From contig CM022669.1 of NCBI GenBank assembly GCA_012295275.1, forward strand, positions 10,204,949 through 10,222,448: 17,500 nt of DNA. Reading direction: 5' to 3'. The stretch comes from Chrysomallon squamiferum (lineage: Eukaryota > Mollusca > Gastropoda > Neomphalida > Peltospiridae). This document shows positions 1 to 11,227 of the stretch, piece by piece; within the stretch, counting starts at the first letter, position 1; each line of letters starts with the position of its first letter. The notes under the pieces were generated by a model. It was given only the letters and a program-made list of their open reading frames with translations, was not told where the DNA came from and searched no databases. The translations under genes and the position numbers were made by a program.

Positions 1-198
1 ACAAAGTCTGCGGGGATGTTTTAAATGTTAAGCTACGGCAGTTTATTGCTTTATAAAGACAGGTTTATGTTTGCTATCAACAGTCGTAAGACATTAAACG
101 CTCGTATAACTCCTGTATTAAATTTACAAATGTTAGATATATATTTTAACGTATTTACTGTAGCCGTTAAACATCAGCATGGCCGACTCAAATGCATA

Positions 199-310
199 CA
201 TACATAGATACACACAGGCGTACATACGTACATACACATACCAACACAAACGAGCGCACACAGACATATACACACACACACGCGTACATGCATACATACA
301 CACATATAAA
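199..310. repeat. Degenerate ACAT/ACAC tetranucleotide tract
   Basis: Alternating CATA, CACA and CGTA units (for example ACATACGTACATACACATA) form an impure CA-rich microsatellite. Open frames on both strands across it are low-complexity artefacts. Confidence 0.8.
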
Positions 311-1260
311 CAAATATTTGTCATTATTCTTGTTGTTAAAATGAGTTTCAAACCTTGTTTTTGACATTGTTTAATCTAAATATGAAAAATTATGCTGAAA
401 GGCATATTTATAAACAAAAACTGAACTATTAGAGCATATAAATAACAAAATAACATGAAAAACAGGGTTTTTTTTTTTCAATAATATTAAAACATCTTAA
501 TACTATGCAATCCATATGAGCTTACAAAGACATAATTATAAATATCTACTTGCTTTAATATTTTTTTCTTTTTAAAATTTTATTGTTTCAAATATGCAAA
601 AACATTCTGTTTTAATTAACTGTGGGGTTTTTAGTTTTGGTTTTATTGGATTTTTTATTTTTTATTTTTTGTTCTGTTGTTTTTTTTGGGGGGGTTGGGC
701 AGAATTATTTTATTAATTTTATTATCGTTGTTACGTCTGCATAATAACAATAATTGTTACAACAATCATAAGCATAATCTCATAATACAGTACTATAATA
801 TAACTGATAACAGAACAGCGTAACATTTTTACTACGAATACTATCACTGAATAAACAACGTATTTATAACACAACTGTAAATATATTCCGCTACAACCCT
901 TACGTTCTTCATTCAACGATATTTACATCTCATGTTACAGCTGTTACGAATTACTTCTGACTGATTTGAAAAGAACACATATTTAAATCTGCATAATCCC
1001 GAGCCTATTGAAACTACTGACAGAAGATAAAATAGGGAATTTTTATTTTATTTTGTTTTTTTTTTTTTTTTTTTCTGGATCTATTATGTCGCCGCAATAC
1101 TGTCACATGTATTGAAAGTAAAGACGTGGGGTATAATGGAGTCGAGGCTTTGGCTTGAATTATTTCACTGAAGTAAAATCATTGTTGATACTTGTAATGT
1201 GATTAGTGCGGTTTTTCGACGAGTGAAAGGAGACAGAAGAATGACAGAATAAAGGAATGC

Positions 1261-1426
1261 ACGAAGGAAGGATGAAGGAAGGAAGGAAGGAATAAACGAA
1301 ATACTTAAGTAATGAATGTATGGATGAATGAAGGAAGGAAGGAATGGATGGATCGATGAATGAAAGATAACTGGATGAATGAATGAATGGATGGTTGAAA
1401 TGAAATGAATGAATGAATGAAGGAAT
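1261..1426. repeat. GAAG / GAAT / GGAT tetranucleotide tract
   Basis: A run of purine-rich 4-bp units (GAAG, GGAA, GAAT, GGAT), degenerate and interrupted near 1295-1315. The minus-strand Ser/Phe/His-rich frame across it reflects the repeat only. Confidence 0.8.
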
Positions 1427-1665
1427 ATTTCTTTAACGATATATCGATAGGTGCCAGCCTTCTGATTTTGAAAAGATTTATCAAAGCGATACTACTGGTC
1501 AATATATATATCTTTCACCAGTTCGTAGCATCAATAATTTGCCAGTGAACTTTCAAGAGACAGTTTCTCAGATATAGAAAAATATTATAATAAATAATAG
1601 CCTTTTGAACGGAACCGAAAATAATTCAATAATAGTATTGAATTTATTATTTGAGAGACAAATCA

Positions 1666-1768
1666 CATGCACACACACACACACACAAACACAGATAGAG
1701 AGAGACAGACAGACAGAGACAGACAGAGAGACATAGAGAGAGACAGGCATAGAGACAGATACACACAC

Positions 1769-1857
<89 letters not shown>

Positions 1858-1908
1858 AAGAGAGAGAGAGATGCAGAGAAAGAGACAGAGGGAGAGAAAG
1901 ACAGAGAA
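1666..1908. repeat. Compound microsatellite (AC)n-(AGAC/AGAG)n-(AG)n
   Basis: An AC run at about 1667-1687 is followed by mixed AGAC/AGAG units to about 1770. An uninterrupted (AG) run of about 83 bp lies at 1773-1855, with a degenerate AG-rich tail to 1908. The plus-strand frame of Arg-Glu repeats is an artefact. Confidence 0.95.
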
Positions 1909-2504
1909 TTAATTTCATATGCAGAAGATTCAATACTGCATAAACAGCAGATTTAGCTGTTAGATGAATTGGGCCTCACTAAAATAAATATAACACAATC
2001 TACTCCCATCTGGCTCAACCCTTCCTTTTCTAAATCAAGTCCCACGACACTAAGTGCCTCTAAATCTAATTCAGTTATTCGATATGTATTTCGTGGGTTT
2101 CATGTCTGATCAAGCAAGGTTCGTATCCGTAGCTATCGTAACAAATCTGTTAATATGATACATGTATATGAAGATGGAGAAATAAATACTGTGAGAACCT
2201 TTTGTGAATGAATTAGCTGACCATAGAATAAGTCACTATTAAGTATGAATTTACATTTCCCCAATGAATGAAATGTTACAGACCGTGCATTTAAAGAGAG
2301 TTTTACATATTATTTCACAACATGACTACGGAAACAATATGCAGACTGTGCAGTTATCAGATAAATAATGTTATCCTCCGTCTGTCGATCTGTGTAGGTA
2401 ATAATTTTCATGTATATCATATTTGTTTTCTTTCATGGCCTCACATTAACTGCACGTATTATGTTATTACTAATGGTTTTTACCAGCAATTCTTATTGGA
2501 TTTT

Positions 2505-2721
2505 GTTATATATATATATGGTTTATATCTGTCTATCTAATTTATTATCTTCCATATATTTTATGTATATATCTATCTATATATCTAAATATTTATGTAT
2601 ATATATCTATCTATCTATATATATATATACATATATATATATTTATCTACCTATTTAGCTATATATCTATTTATGTATCTATCCATATATATATCTATCC
2701 ATCTATATATCTATCTATCTA

Positions 2722-2765
<44 letters not shown>

Positions 2766-2880
2766 CATTAATATACATATACACTCACACACACATACAC
2801 ACACATATATATATATTGTCATTAATATATACATGTGTGTGTGTGTGTGTAACTGTGTGTGTATGTGTGTTAATGATATT
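2505..2880. repeat. (TATC)n/(TA)n compound repeat with CA and TG runs
   Basis: TATC/TATG/TTTA units occupy about 2505-2725 and grade into pure (TA)n at about 2724-2762. Two direct copies of a motif containing ATATTGTCATTAATATA follow (near 2760 and 2814), along with a CA-rich and a TG-rich block. ACACACATACACACAC at 2789-2804 is the exact reverse complement of 2855-2870, and TCATTAA at 2765-2771 pairs with 2870-2876. The segment could therefore fold as an imperfect hairpin. Confidence 0.85.
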
Positions 2881-3447
2881 TATTAAAGTTCAAACTGGAT
2901 AATGTTCATCACTAATGGATATCAGTAAGAGTCATGCTGTTTTATGTATATATAAAACATGTTTATTACGATGATGTTGTTACTGACAAATGTCACAGGA
3001 TTTTAGATCATTAGAAGAGTATTTTGGATGTATTGAAAGAAATGCATTGGGGGAGAGATCATCATGATGGACGTTATGGGCAGCTGGTCTTCAAATATGA
3101 TTTTTTATTTATTTGTATTGTTTGTTTGTTTCTTTTATTTGTTTATAAAAGGTTCATTAATTTATATTTTATGAAGTTTAATTTTATTTTATTTCTTCAC
3201 TAGACTATTGTCATACCAAATTTTTAAAACAGAGATAAAAAATAAATAAAAAAAATTAAAAATGAAAAAAAATTGATGATGAAAATGAAGAAGATAATGA
3301 TGTTATTGTTGTTGTTAATATTATGAAAATAGGTACAATCACATTTTTATCTTACAATATCAAAATATATTTCTAGAAAACTAATCATTGTCTTTTAATC
3401 TACTGAATGTAGTTTTTGATTTATGATGTTGAAAGCATTAAAGGATA

Positions 3448-3448
<1 letters not shown>

Positions 3449-3518
<70 letters not shown>

Positions 3519-3520
3519 TT
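3449..3520. repeat. (TTA)n microsatellite
   Basis: An uninterrupted TTA trinucleotide run of about 70 bp. The poly-Tyr frame over it is spurious. Confidence 0.95.
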
Positions 3521-3852
3521 AATTACTCTCAAACAGGAACAAGCCTATATTTAAATGTCACAATAATGAGTCAGACGATTTTGATGCTGATGGACCTTAT
3601 CTGCATCTATCACTTTAAGATCAAGTCTCATTTCTTATTTCTTTTGAATTAGATCACACTAGTTCTCAGTTTAACTTATTTTCTTTATCATTTCAGTTAA
3701 TATAATAATATTACATGATTTGTTTGAAAACTGCATTTCTCATCCACATCTGCAGTGACTCTAACAACAACAGATTCTGCAGATTCTATGTTTTAGACAG
3801 ACCAAACAAAGAGTCAGTAACTTGAATCTTGCATAATATATTAACTAGAAGA

Positions 3853-3862
3853 TAAATAATAA

Positions 3863-3893
<31 letters not shown>

Positions 3894-3926
3894 AATGATG
3901 ATGATGATGATGATGATAATAATAAA
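3853..3926. repeat. (AAT)n-(GAT)n microsatellite before exon 1
   Basis: AAT units change to GAT units and back, then become AAAG units (3925-3935) and a short T-rich tract leading directly to the acceptor at 3960. Confidence 0.9.
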
Positions 3927-3960
3927 GAAAGAAAGAATAACAAATATTCTATTTTTTCAG

Positions 3961-4095
3961 GGGTGGAGTTACGGTTTCGAGGCTCTGCACGTGCAAAGTG
4001 GCGAGATCACGTGCACGAAGGAATGAGAAGAACAGAAGTGGAACACGAAAAAGAAGAGATTTACTTTGACGACAGGTTTTGTCTTTGGGGCAAAG
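3961..4095 (+). CDS. Alpha-arrestin, visible exon 1 (Arrestin_N beta strands)
   Basis: The acceptor is a T-rich run ending TTTTTTCAG at 3960, and the donor is AAAG|GTCAGT at 4095/4096. Two bases (GG) finish a codon begun in the missing upstream exon. Then come 44 codons, starting VELRFRGSARAKW and ending CLWGK, plus one base shared with the next exon. VELRFRGSARAKW matches the arrestin strand that usually reads like [IV]-x-[VL]-x-F-x-G-x-A-x-[VA]-x-W, and IYFDDRFCLWGK matches the following strand. The exon is 135 nt with phase 1 at both ends, so skipping it would keep the frame but remove 45 residues of the N-domain core. It is visibly more GC- and CpG-rich than the introns around it. GTG at 3963 is an internal Val, not a start. 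Confidence 0.9.
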
Positions 4096-4717
4096 GTCAG
4101 TTATCTTCCAGTCATTCTAAACTTATACCAGTTCACCGCCTACTTTACTGTTCTGATGCGTAAAGGTCGCACGATCAAATCTTCCTCTGTGCGCGATTAG
4201 GCCTTTTCCCGTTCCAAGCTCTGTATAAAATGGTTTATGAAAATGATTCCTTTGTTGCAAATCGAAAACAAATAATTTAAGGATCGCCGGCATTGATATT
4301 TATCTCTCTCATATTATTTCAGTATTATTATTAAATAGAACATTAAAAAAGAAAAAAAAAATACCACATGTACTTGACATCTTCTAGCTGTTAACATGAA
4401 CGTGTATTGATTGACGTTGTGCAAATATTTAAAGAAAAAAGTCTCAGCCAGTGGTTAATGAATGTTATATTGTGATAGCGCCTGGGTTATGATTTAGATC
4501 GAGGACTGCATCCAGTTAATGATTCAAAACGTTACAGGAATTCACCATAGTACTCTGTTATCTAATTATAACGGCTTTAAAAAAAAAAAAATATATATAT
4601 ATATATATTTAAAATTAAATTGGTTGAAGAAATTTTATCAATCGTATTTTATGTATAAATGTTAAGAAAGCTGAGTAAAATATATTTTTTAAACATTTCG
4701 ATTATATATATATATAA

Positions 4718-4749
<32 letters not shown>

Positions 4750-5253
4750 CATTTATTCTGTATTTTTTTTATCGTATTTAAATCCCAATATAATTATGTA
4801 AGTGATTTGTTTTATTCTTTCTAACATTACTGATCCGGAACATTTCTAATTGTTTGTGAAAAAAAAATCAACTTGAAGTTTTAATTTATTTTCATTACAA
4901 TTGTCATTAACTCATTTTACTTTACAAGTACAGAATATTTAATTTTATTGTATTTTCAAAGTACAAAATACTTCACTTTATTTCAGACCTCAAGTCAATT
5001 AATGCTTCATTTAAACAAAATCGATAAAATAAGATTTCGTTTTCCAAACGAAACTGTTTCGATTAAACTTCCTGTTAGTAATGTCAATATAATCAATGCT
5101 GGATCCACAAATTATTCCACTGGGAATTTGGCAATAGGCGTTATAGAATTTTGGGGAAAAAAGCAAAAACAGTTTTTCTAAATTTTCATGTACCTATATG
5201 TGTACCTATGCAGATGTATTTTTCTGTATGCATGTATGTATGTATGTGTGCTC

Positions 5254-5288
<35 letters not shown>

Positions 5289-6240
5289 GGCCTTATGTGT
5301 GTATCTGTGTAAATATAGGTGTACATACGCATATGTAAATATGTATACGTTTATATATGTCTGTATGTTTGTTTGTATTTATATATATGTTTGTATGTAT
5401 GTTTTTATGTATGTGTATGTGCATATTAGTTTATATGTATGTACGTATGTTTTTGGGTCTGCCTGTCTGTATGTATGTATGTATGCATGCGTCAATATGT
5501 GTATTTAAGAAAATATCCTTTGTATTGCTCAGCGTATTAAAATTAGAGAGAGCAAAGTAAATATTCCACCACCAGTTTCACTGGATCCGCGCCTCTCCGT
5601 GATTCACGACTGTCGATAAACGGAAGGTTAGTAAAGCGTGGAATACATTAATCTGATAAATTCACCAGAACAACTGACAGCGTTAACACATCACAATGGA
5701 AAAAATCTTCTGATAAAACAGTTTACTGAACTTGTTATCGTCTGACTTTCTTCTTCATTCATTTATTTTATTTTTTTTATTTTTTATTTTATTTTTTGTT
5801 CCACTCACCCCCTTTGAGAATGTCAGAATAACGCTTTCAAACAGCCATTTCTGGCAGTGGAAATCGATAGAAAACTGACTTTTCAGTTAATAGGTCTCAC
5901 ATATCTACTGATTTCCACTGGTCTGTGTGTCTGCTCATGGCGCAACGTAACGCGGCTGTCTTTCCCTATCTGGTTAGCACTGTAACGTAATTATTAGTTC
6001 ATTATTGTTCGCCGTCGTGATCGTGGGTTCATTATTGGCCGCCGCATTGAGCAGCTGGCATGTTACTGCCGGCTAGAAGCCGATGTAACATGGTTGAACC
6101 CTTCACAAGCACGTACGTGATTGACACGTCATGGAAACAGACAAATTCACGCCGAGAAGAGTTAATTATTTTTGCCGCCTCGTTAATCACCGTGATGTCA
6201 CACTGCGATGGCACATGACCTAAGAATTGCGTCATTTCTG

Positions 6241-6316
<76 letters not shown>

Positions 6317-6870
6317 ACGTTTTCTTTCTGTTCTAATATACAGTTAGACAGAGAACTAGAGCTATGTATTTTACCCCATCATCCATTCTCGCTCTTTGTC
6401 TTCATCTTTCTTCCCTCAAAATAACCGGACTGTCTCCATTGTAAGTAGAATTAAACTGTACAAAATATAAATGTTTTTATGATGGCAAATATACACTTAC
6501 AACTGTGTTCACTGGAACTTCGAAAAATTATATGAGTAACAGAAATTTCATTACTTGGTTAGTATTGATTTAAAGTTGTTAATGAAATGCACTTTTGACA
6601 CACATAAAAAACAAAATAAAAATACAAGCAAACAAAATTCGCAAGGATGGTTTGAGGAACTGTTAATAAACTGTCATTTCAAAATGTATTATTAAAAGAA
6701 AACAAAGCATTCTAGAAAAAAAAATAATAATAATAAAAGAGAGAGAAAAGGAAAGAGAAAGGAACCCAATTTAGAACAGGAACATAAAACTCATATTAAC
6801 GGCGCCCATTTTTTTGGTTCTATATTTTTTTAATATTTTTTATTTTATTTTATTATTATTATTTTTATTA

Positions 6871-6927
<57 letters not shown>

Positions 6928-7809
6928 TGTTCTGAAATTATGGATCTTCTCTCATCCGTTTAGAACAATTACCAGTTATTTATTTATTTATTTTTATTTT
7001 TGTTTTTATTTTTATTTTTTTTTTAACAAGTCATTCCCCTTCGATTAACAAGAAGCTAATTAATTTAGACGTACGGTGATTCTATGCTAGAACTGACAAA
7101 CGTACGTTCGTCATTACAGAAATCAATTGTTATTTGCGCGACAGATTCTTCATGCTAAACTATGCGTGACTGCTCCAGATGTTGTGGTATTATCTTCAGA
7201 ATTATCGCTTAAAGGGCGGATCCACGATCCTGAAAGGGGGTAGTTTGTAACGTAAACGAATATGACGTTTAATAACAGTAGTAACAGTAACTGTAGTTGT
7301 AGCAGTAGCAGCAGAAATAGTAGTAAACGTTGTTGTTCTAATAGTAGCTGTGATAAAAAAAAAAGCTGTTGTAGTAGTTGTATTAGTAATAGCGGCAGTA
7401 GAAATTCTAGTAGAATTAGCAGTAGAAGGGGGAGGAGAATAAATAATAGTAGTAGTAGTAGCAGTTGTAGTAGTAGTAGTAGTTGCAGCAGCAGCAGGAG
7501 TAGTAGACGTATAAGTAGTTGCGGTAGTAGTAAATGTTTTTTGGAGTAATAACGATGGTAATAATAAGAGTGCAAGTGGTAGTAGGGATAGTAATAATAA
7601 TAGTTGGAGTAGTAGTAGTAGTAATAGTAGTAGTAGTTGTTAATAGTAGAAGCAGTAGTAAAACACTGGTCGGTAGAAATAAATAGGAGCTGCGCGAGAT
7701 CATTTTCTATTTTCATAAATAATTTGTCATCAAGTTCCACCTTCAGTTGTTGTGATACCAATGTAAACAATGTCATTTTGAATATAAGTTCATGAATATA
7801 TGTCTATGT

Positions 7810-7878
<69 letters not shown>

Positions 7879-9386
7879 ATAGTTCACTTTAATTACACTT
7901 TATGTCAGCTTGTCAAATGTTTTTATATGCCGCTCATTAACGGCATATGCCATACGGTAACCTTTTTTGCCGATTCTCATTATTATAAAACATGTTGCTA
8001 TGGCTACGGGCTATATAAGGTATCGCGAACTATTTCTAATCAATAAATAATATAAATGTAGAAAATGAGACTTGTTTTGCCATACGGTTATCAGCGAAGA
8101 ATAATATGATATTCGGTAACGAACGACTTATTTCGGATTAGCCTCAATGCAGCTTCGGAAATTTCCGCAAAAAAGAACGTAATTGCATTCCGATAATAAA
8201 AAATAATTTAAGAAAATAACAGTTAATTCATAATACGAATCTGCGTGTGATTGTTTGTGCAGTGACTTCAGACTGATCTTTTTAAACATAAGCCTGTTAT
8301 TATTTTATGTTTTGTTATGTTTATAAGTGTTTTACCAATGTTACTGATAGTAAAAGCGACCGAGCTGAAGATATAAATAGTTAAAGTGTTGCCCAACGTT
8401 ACAATCCCTGTCTCACTATTAGGTAATCAAAATCTGTGGTTTTGCTGTTTATGTGAAGGTGCACATCGAACATATCTCTTGCTATTAATCAATAAGCGTT
8501 CGCAATATACTTACGGCAGTAGTTTCTCTCTCTCAAGACATCATTATAAAGACAAGTATTAAAATAAATAGCACGTTTAGCGAGTCATTCTATTCGTGTT
8601 CTAATTTATTTATTTATTGTTTTATTTATTTATGTGTTTCTTTTATTTATTTATTTTTATTTTATTTTTTTCTATTTATCACTTATATATCTTTTTTAGC
8701 CATGAAGGTTGTTTATAACAGTAGAATGTACTATTCGCGGAAGCAGTAATTTGAATTATAGTACTGGCAACTACAATAATTGTAGACTTCTGCGTAAATC
8801 CAGCGATGAAGACGTCAGTAATGCCGCCGGTACACGCAAAATCATTACAGCGGTCTGAATGGATGCAGCAGCTGAAAATAAAACTACGAAAAGAGCGATT
8901 TAAAATCTGTTACCTCTTTTGTTTTTGTTTCTTTTTTAATAATTTTTTTTTTTTCCTAAATATTCTCTCTCACACCATATTACTAATATACACAAAAATG
9001 GTTTCCATTTTCAGTAACGGAAGAAGGGCACTGGGAGACTCGAGAAATACTGAAAAGAGGGCGCCACCTATTTCCGTTTCAGTACAAATTACCAGACGGT
9101 ATTCCGTGTTCGTTTGAAGGCCCTGATGCCTATGTGAGATACACAGTCCAAGGTTTAGTGTTCAGAACTTCGGGAGAAAGTCTCTCCACTCAGAAATCTG
9201 TCACCGTGCTCAGAGAGTTAGATTCCAAACGAGATACAGAGAAGCGAACACCGTCGGTGAGTATTTTCTTACTACTACTACTACTATTACTATTACTACT
9301 ACTACTACTACTACTATTACTATTACTATTACTACTACTACTACTACCACAACTATCATTGTTTTTGCTGTTGCTGTTCCTGCTGC

Positions 9387-9433
<47 letters not shown>

Positions 9434-10290
9434 CACAGAGCGATTATAAAAAAATATGGATTATTCGCTGATATATCTAAAGATTTTGTCCTGTATTTCA
9501 TATGATTATTTTCTATTTTCTTACATTCTTCTGTTAAATTTAATTTACATTTCTCTCACTTACAGTCTTCTGTATAAATGTAAATGTTGTTTCACATTTT
9601 TCTCACTTACATACTTCTGTTGAAATTTAACCGTTTCACAATTTTCTCACTTGTATTTTGTATAAATTTAAATCTATTTCGCATGTTTATCTCTTACATT
9701 CTCCTGTTTAAAATTAAATGACGTTTCATATTTTTCTCACTTAATTTTTCTTCTGCATAAATTTAAATATGTTTCACATTTTTCTCACTTATATTCTTGT
9801 TTAAATTTAAATGCTCTTTCAGCCACGTCATGCTTTAGAAGACCACGCGGAGCGTTCGTTCAGCAGCGTCTGTTGCAGGCCGGGAAGAGTTTCCTGCTCT
9901 TTGTCCATCGTAAAACGAGGCTATGTCCCAGGGGAGACAATCAAAACTGACATACACCTGCACAATCTTTCTATGCGAAAATCAGGAATTTGTAAACTGC
10001 AGTTTAAACAGGTGAGATGAAATTAATGATTAATAGCTGTACAAGAATAAAATAATATAAATTATATAATTAAAATAAATAAATAAATAAATAATTATAA
10101 TAACAATAACAGTAACAACAACAACAATAATAATAATAAATAAATAAATTAATTAATTAATAATAATAATAATAATAAAATAATAATAATAATAATAATA
10201 ATAATTAATAAATAAATAAATAAATAAATAACTAATAAAAGCAGGCCACTATTTGTTTACTTACAGTCACAAATACATGGTAATTACTAA

Positions 10291-10324
<34 letters not shown>

Positions 10325-10746
10325 TTAAAAGAACATTATGTATAACTTTATATCTAGCTCAGTTTCTGCAGTCAGTTATTCTGCTTTACTTATAAAATCG
10401 AGGTGTTATAGAAACATAATTTTGTAAGATAACAATGCGCTGATTTAGTTTTGTCACGATATTTTTTCATCGTGCATAAACATTACTTTTATTGGGATTT
10501 GCAAGGTCAGATCAGTATTTATTGCATAGATCAGTGAAGGGCGTGCCCGTTTGATGACACTATAGCTTAAAGTATTTCTATGGCCTTTAGCCACAACTAC
10601 GTACGATGTAATATAAAAATTCATTAAAAGAGTGTTGAATGTTTTGTTAAATGGAATATTATTTTCTTTTTCTTTTACATATTTTAGAAGAAGCGATGTT
10701 TGCTTGTTGTTGTTGTTTTTTTCTTTTGTGTATTTGTGTGTATGTC

Positions 10747-10843
<97 letters not shown>

Positions 10844-11191
10844 GTTTGCTTTCTGGGAGGTTCGGTGATTTTTTTTGTGTTTTGGGGGAGTATTGTTGTT
10901 TCAATTTCTTTTCTTCTTTTTCTTCTTTTTGTGTGTGTGTGTGTGTTTTGTTACGTCCTTTAGATTATATATCCAAATTAAAAACTTAATTAAGCCAAAT
11001 ATAAAACGTAATATAAAATAGATATCTTAAGAACAGCCAAAACGCCAGAATGCATCGTCACCTGCAGTTTTTGAAATGGTGTAAACTCAACCATCAAAAA
11101 CGATCAGATCACATTAGGAATCAACTGAAATAACAAAATAATTAATGTGGGGAAAAAATCAGACAATTTGTAACTAAACTCTATCTTTTTT

Positions 11192-11227
<36 letters not shown>

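Larger units (their letters stand above)
1..3960 (+). other. 3' portion of an upstream alpha-arrestin intron (or gene-upstream DNA)
   Basis: The first visible exon starts mid-codon, so this stretch should be intron and the initiating exon should be left of position 1. Apart from listed simple repeats it is AT-rich, low-complexity DNA with poly-T runs (for example about 1054-1075) and G runs near 688. Short open frames here are repeat-derived or unrecognisable. I looked on the plus strand for an exon encoding the family N-terminus (a V-Y-x-PGE-x-V-x-G-x-V type motif) and found none. The segment at about 1910-2400 is the longest stretch of ordinary complexity, and I see nothing recognisable in it. 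Confidence 0.6.
4096..9014 (+). other. Intron between visible exons 1 and 2 (about 4.9 kb)
   Basis: A GT..AG intron, phase 1. It contains the listed microsatellites, poly-T at 4722-4749, and two more complex, CpG-containing islands (about 5565-6240 and 7920-8260). An open frame at 4948-5181 is not low-complexity but matches nothing I recognise and has no donor after it. I see no gene in either orientation. Confidence 0.85.
9257..9822 (+). other. Intron between visible exons 2 and 3, wholly repetitive (566 bp)
   Basis: A GT..AG intron in phase 0. Its 5' half is a trinucleotide tract starting 14 bases inside the donor, and its 3' half is a minisatellite running into the acceptor. Only about 90 bp between them (about 9431-9520) are not obviously repeated. 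Confidence 0.9.

Noticed and set aside
1667-1912. Arg-Glu repeat protein
   Set aside because: Entirely produced by the (AG)n microsatellite; every frame of such a tract is open.
3449-3520. CRISPR-like or other regular array among the repeats
   Set aside because: The regular periodicity is 2-4 bp microsatellite or a diverged minisatellite; there are no conserved repeats with unique spacers.
1-3960. First coding exon of the arrestin within the window
   Set aside because: No plus-strand segment encodes the family N-terminal PGE-type motif followed by a phase-1 donor; the exon is presumed to lie further upstream.
4948-5181. Plus-strand frame of 77 residues with an acceptor-like TTTATTTCAG near 4986, considered as a cryptic exon
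   Set aside because: The composition is not repetitive, but there is no convincing donor, no family resemblance, and inserting it would not fit the arrestin fold between VTEEG and the preceding strand.
6032-6235. Minus-strand 67-residue frame in the CpG-rich island
   Set aside because: No recognisable domain, no splice or polyadenylation context, and it overlaps a direct repeat.
7150-7776. Minus-strand open frame of 208 residues
   Set aside because: It is Leu/Tyr/Thr homopolymer encoded by a degenerate AGT-type trinucleotide tract, with no domain, and lies inside a well-supported intron of the opposite strand.
9811-10020. ATG at 9811 as a start codon for exon 3
   Set aside because: It lies before a clear CTTTCAG acceptor and within the minisatellite; exon 2 joins exon 3 in frame, so it is intronic.
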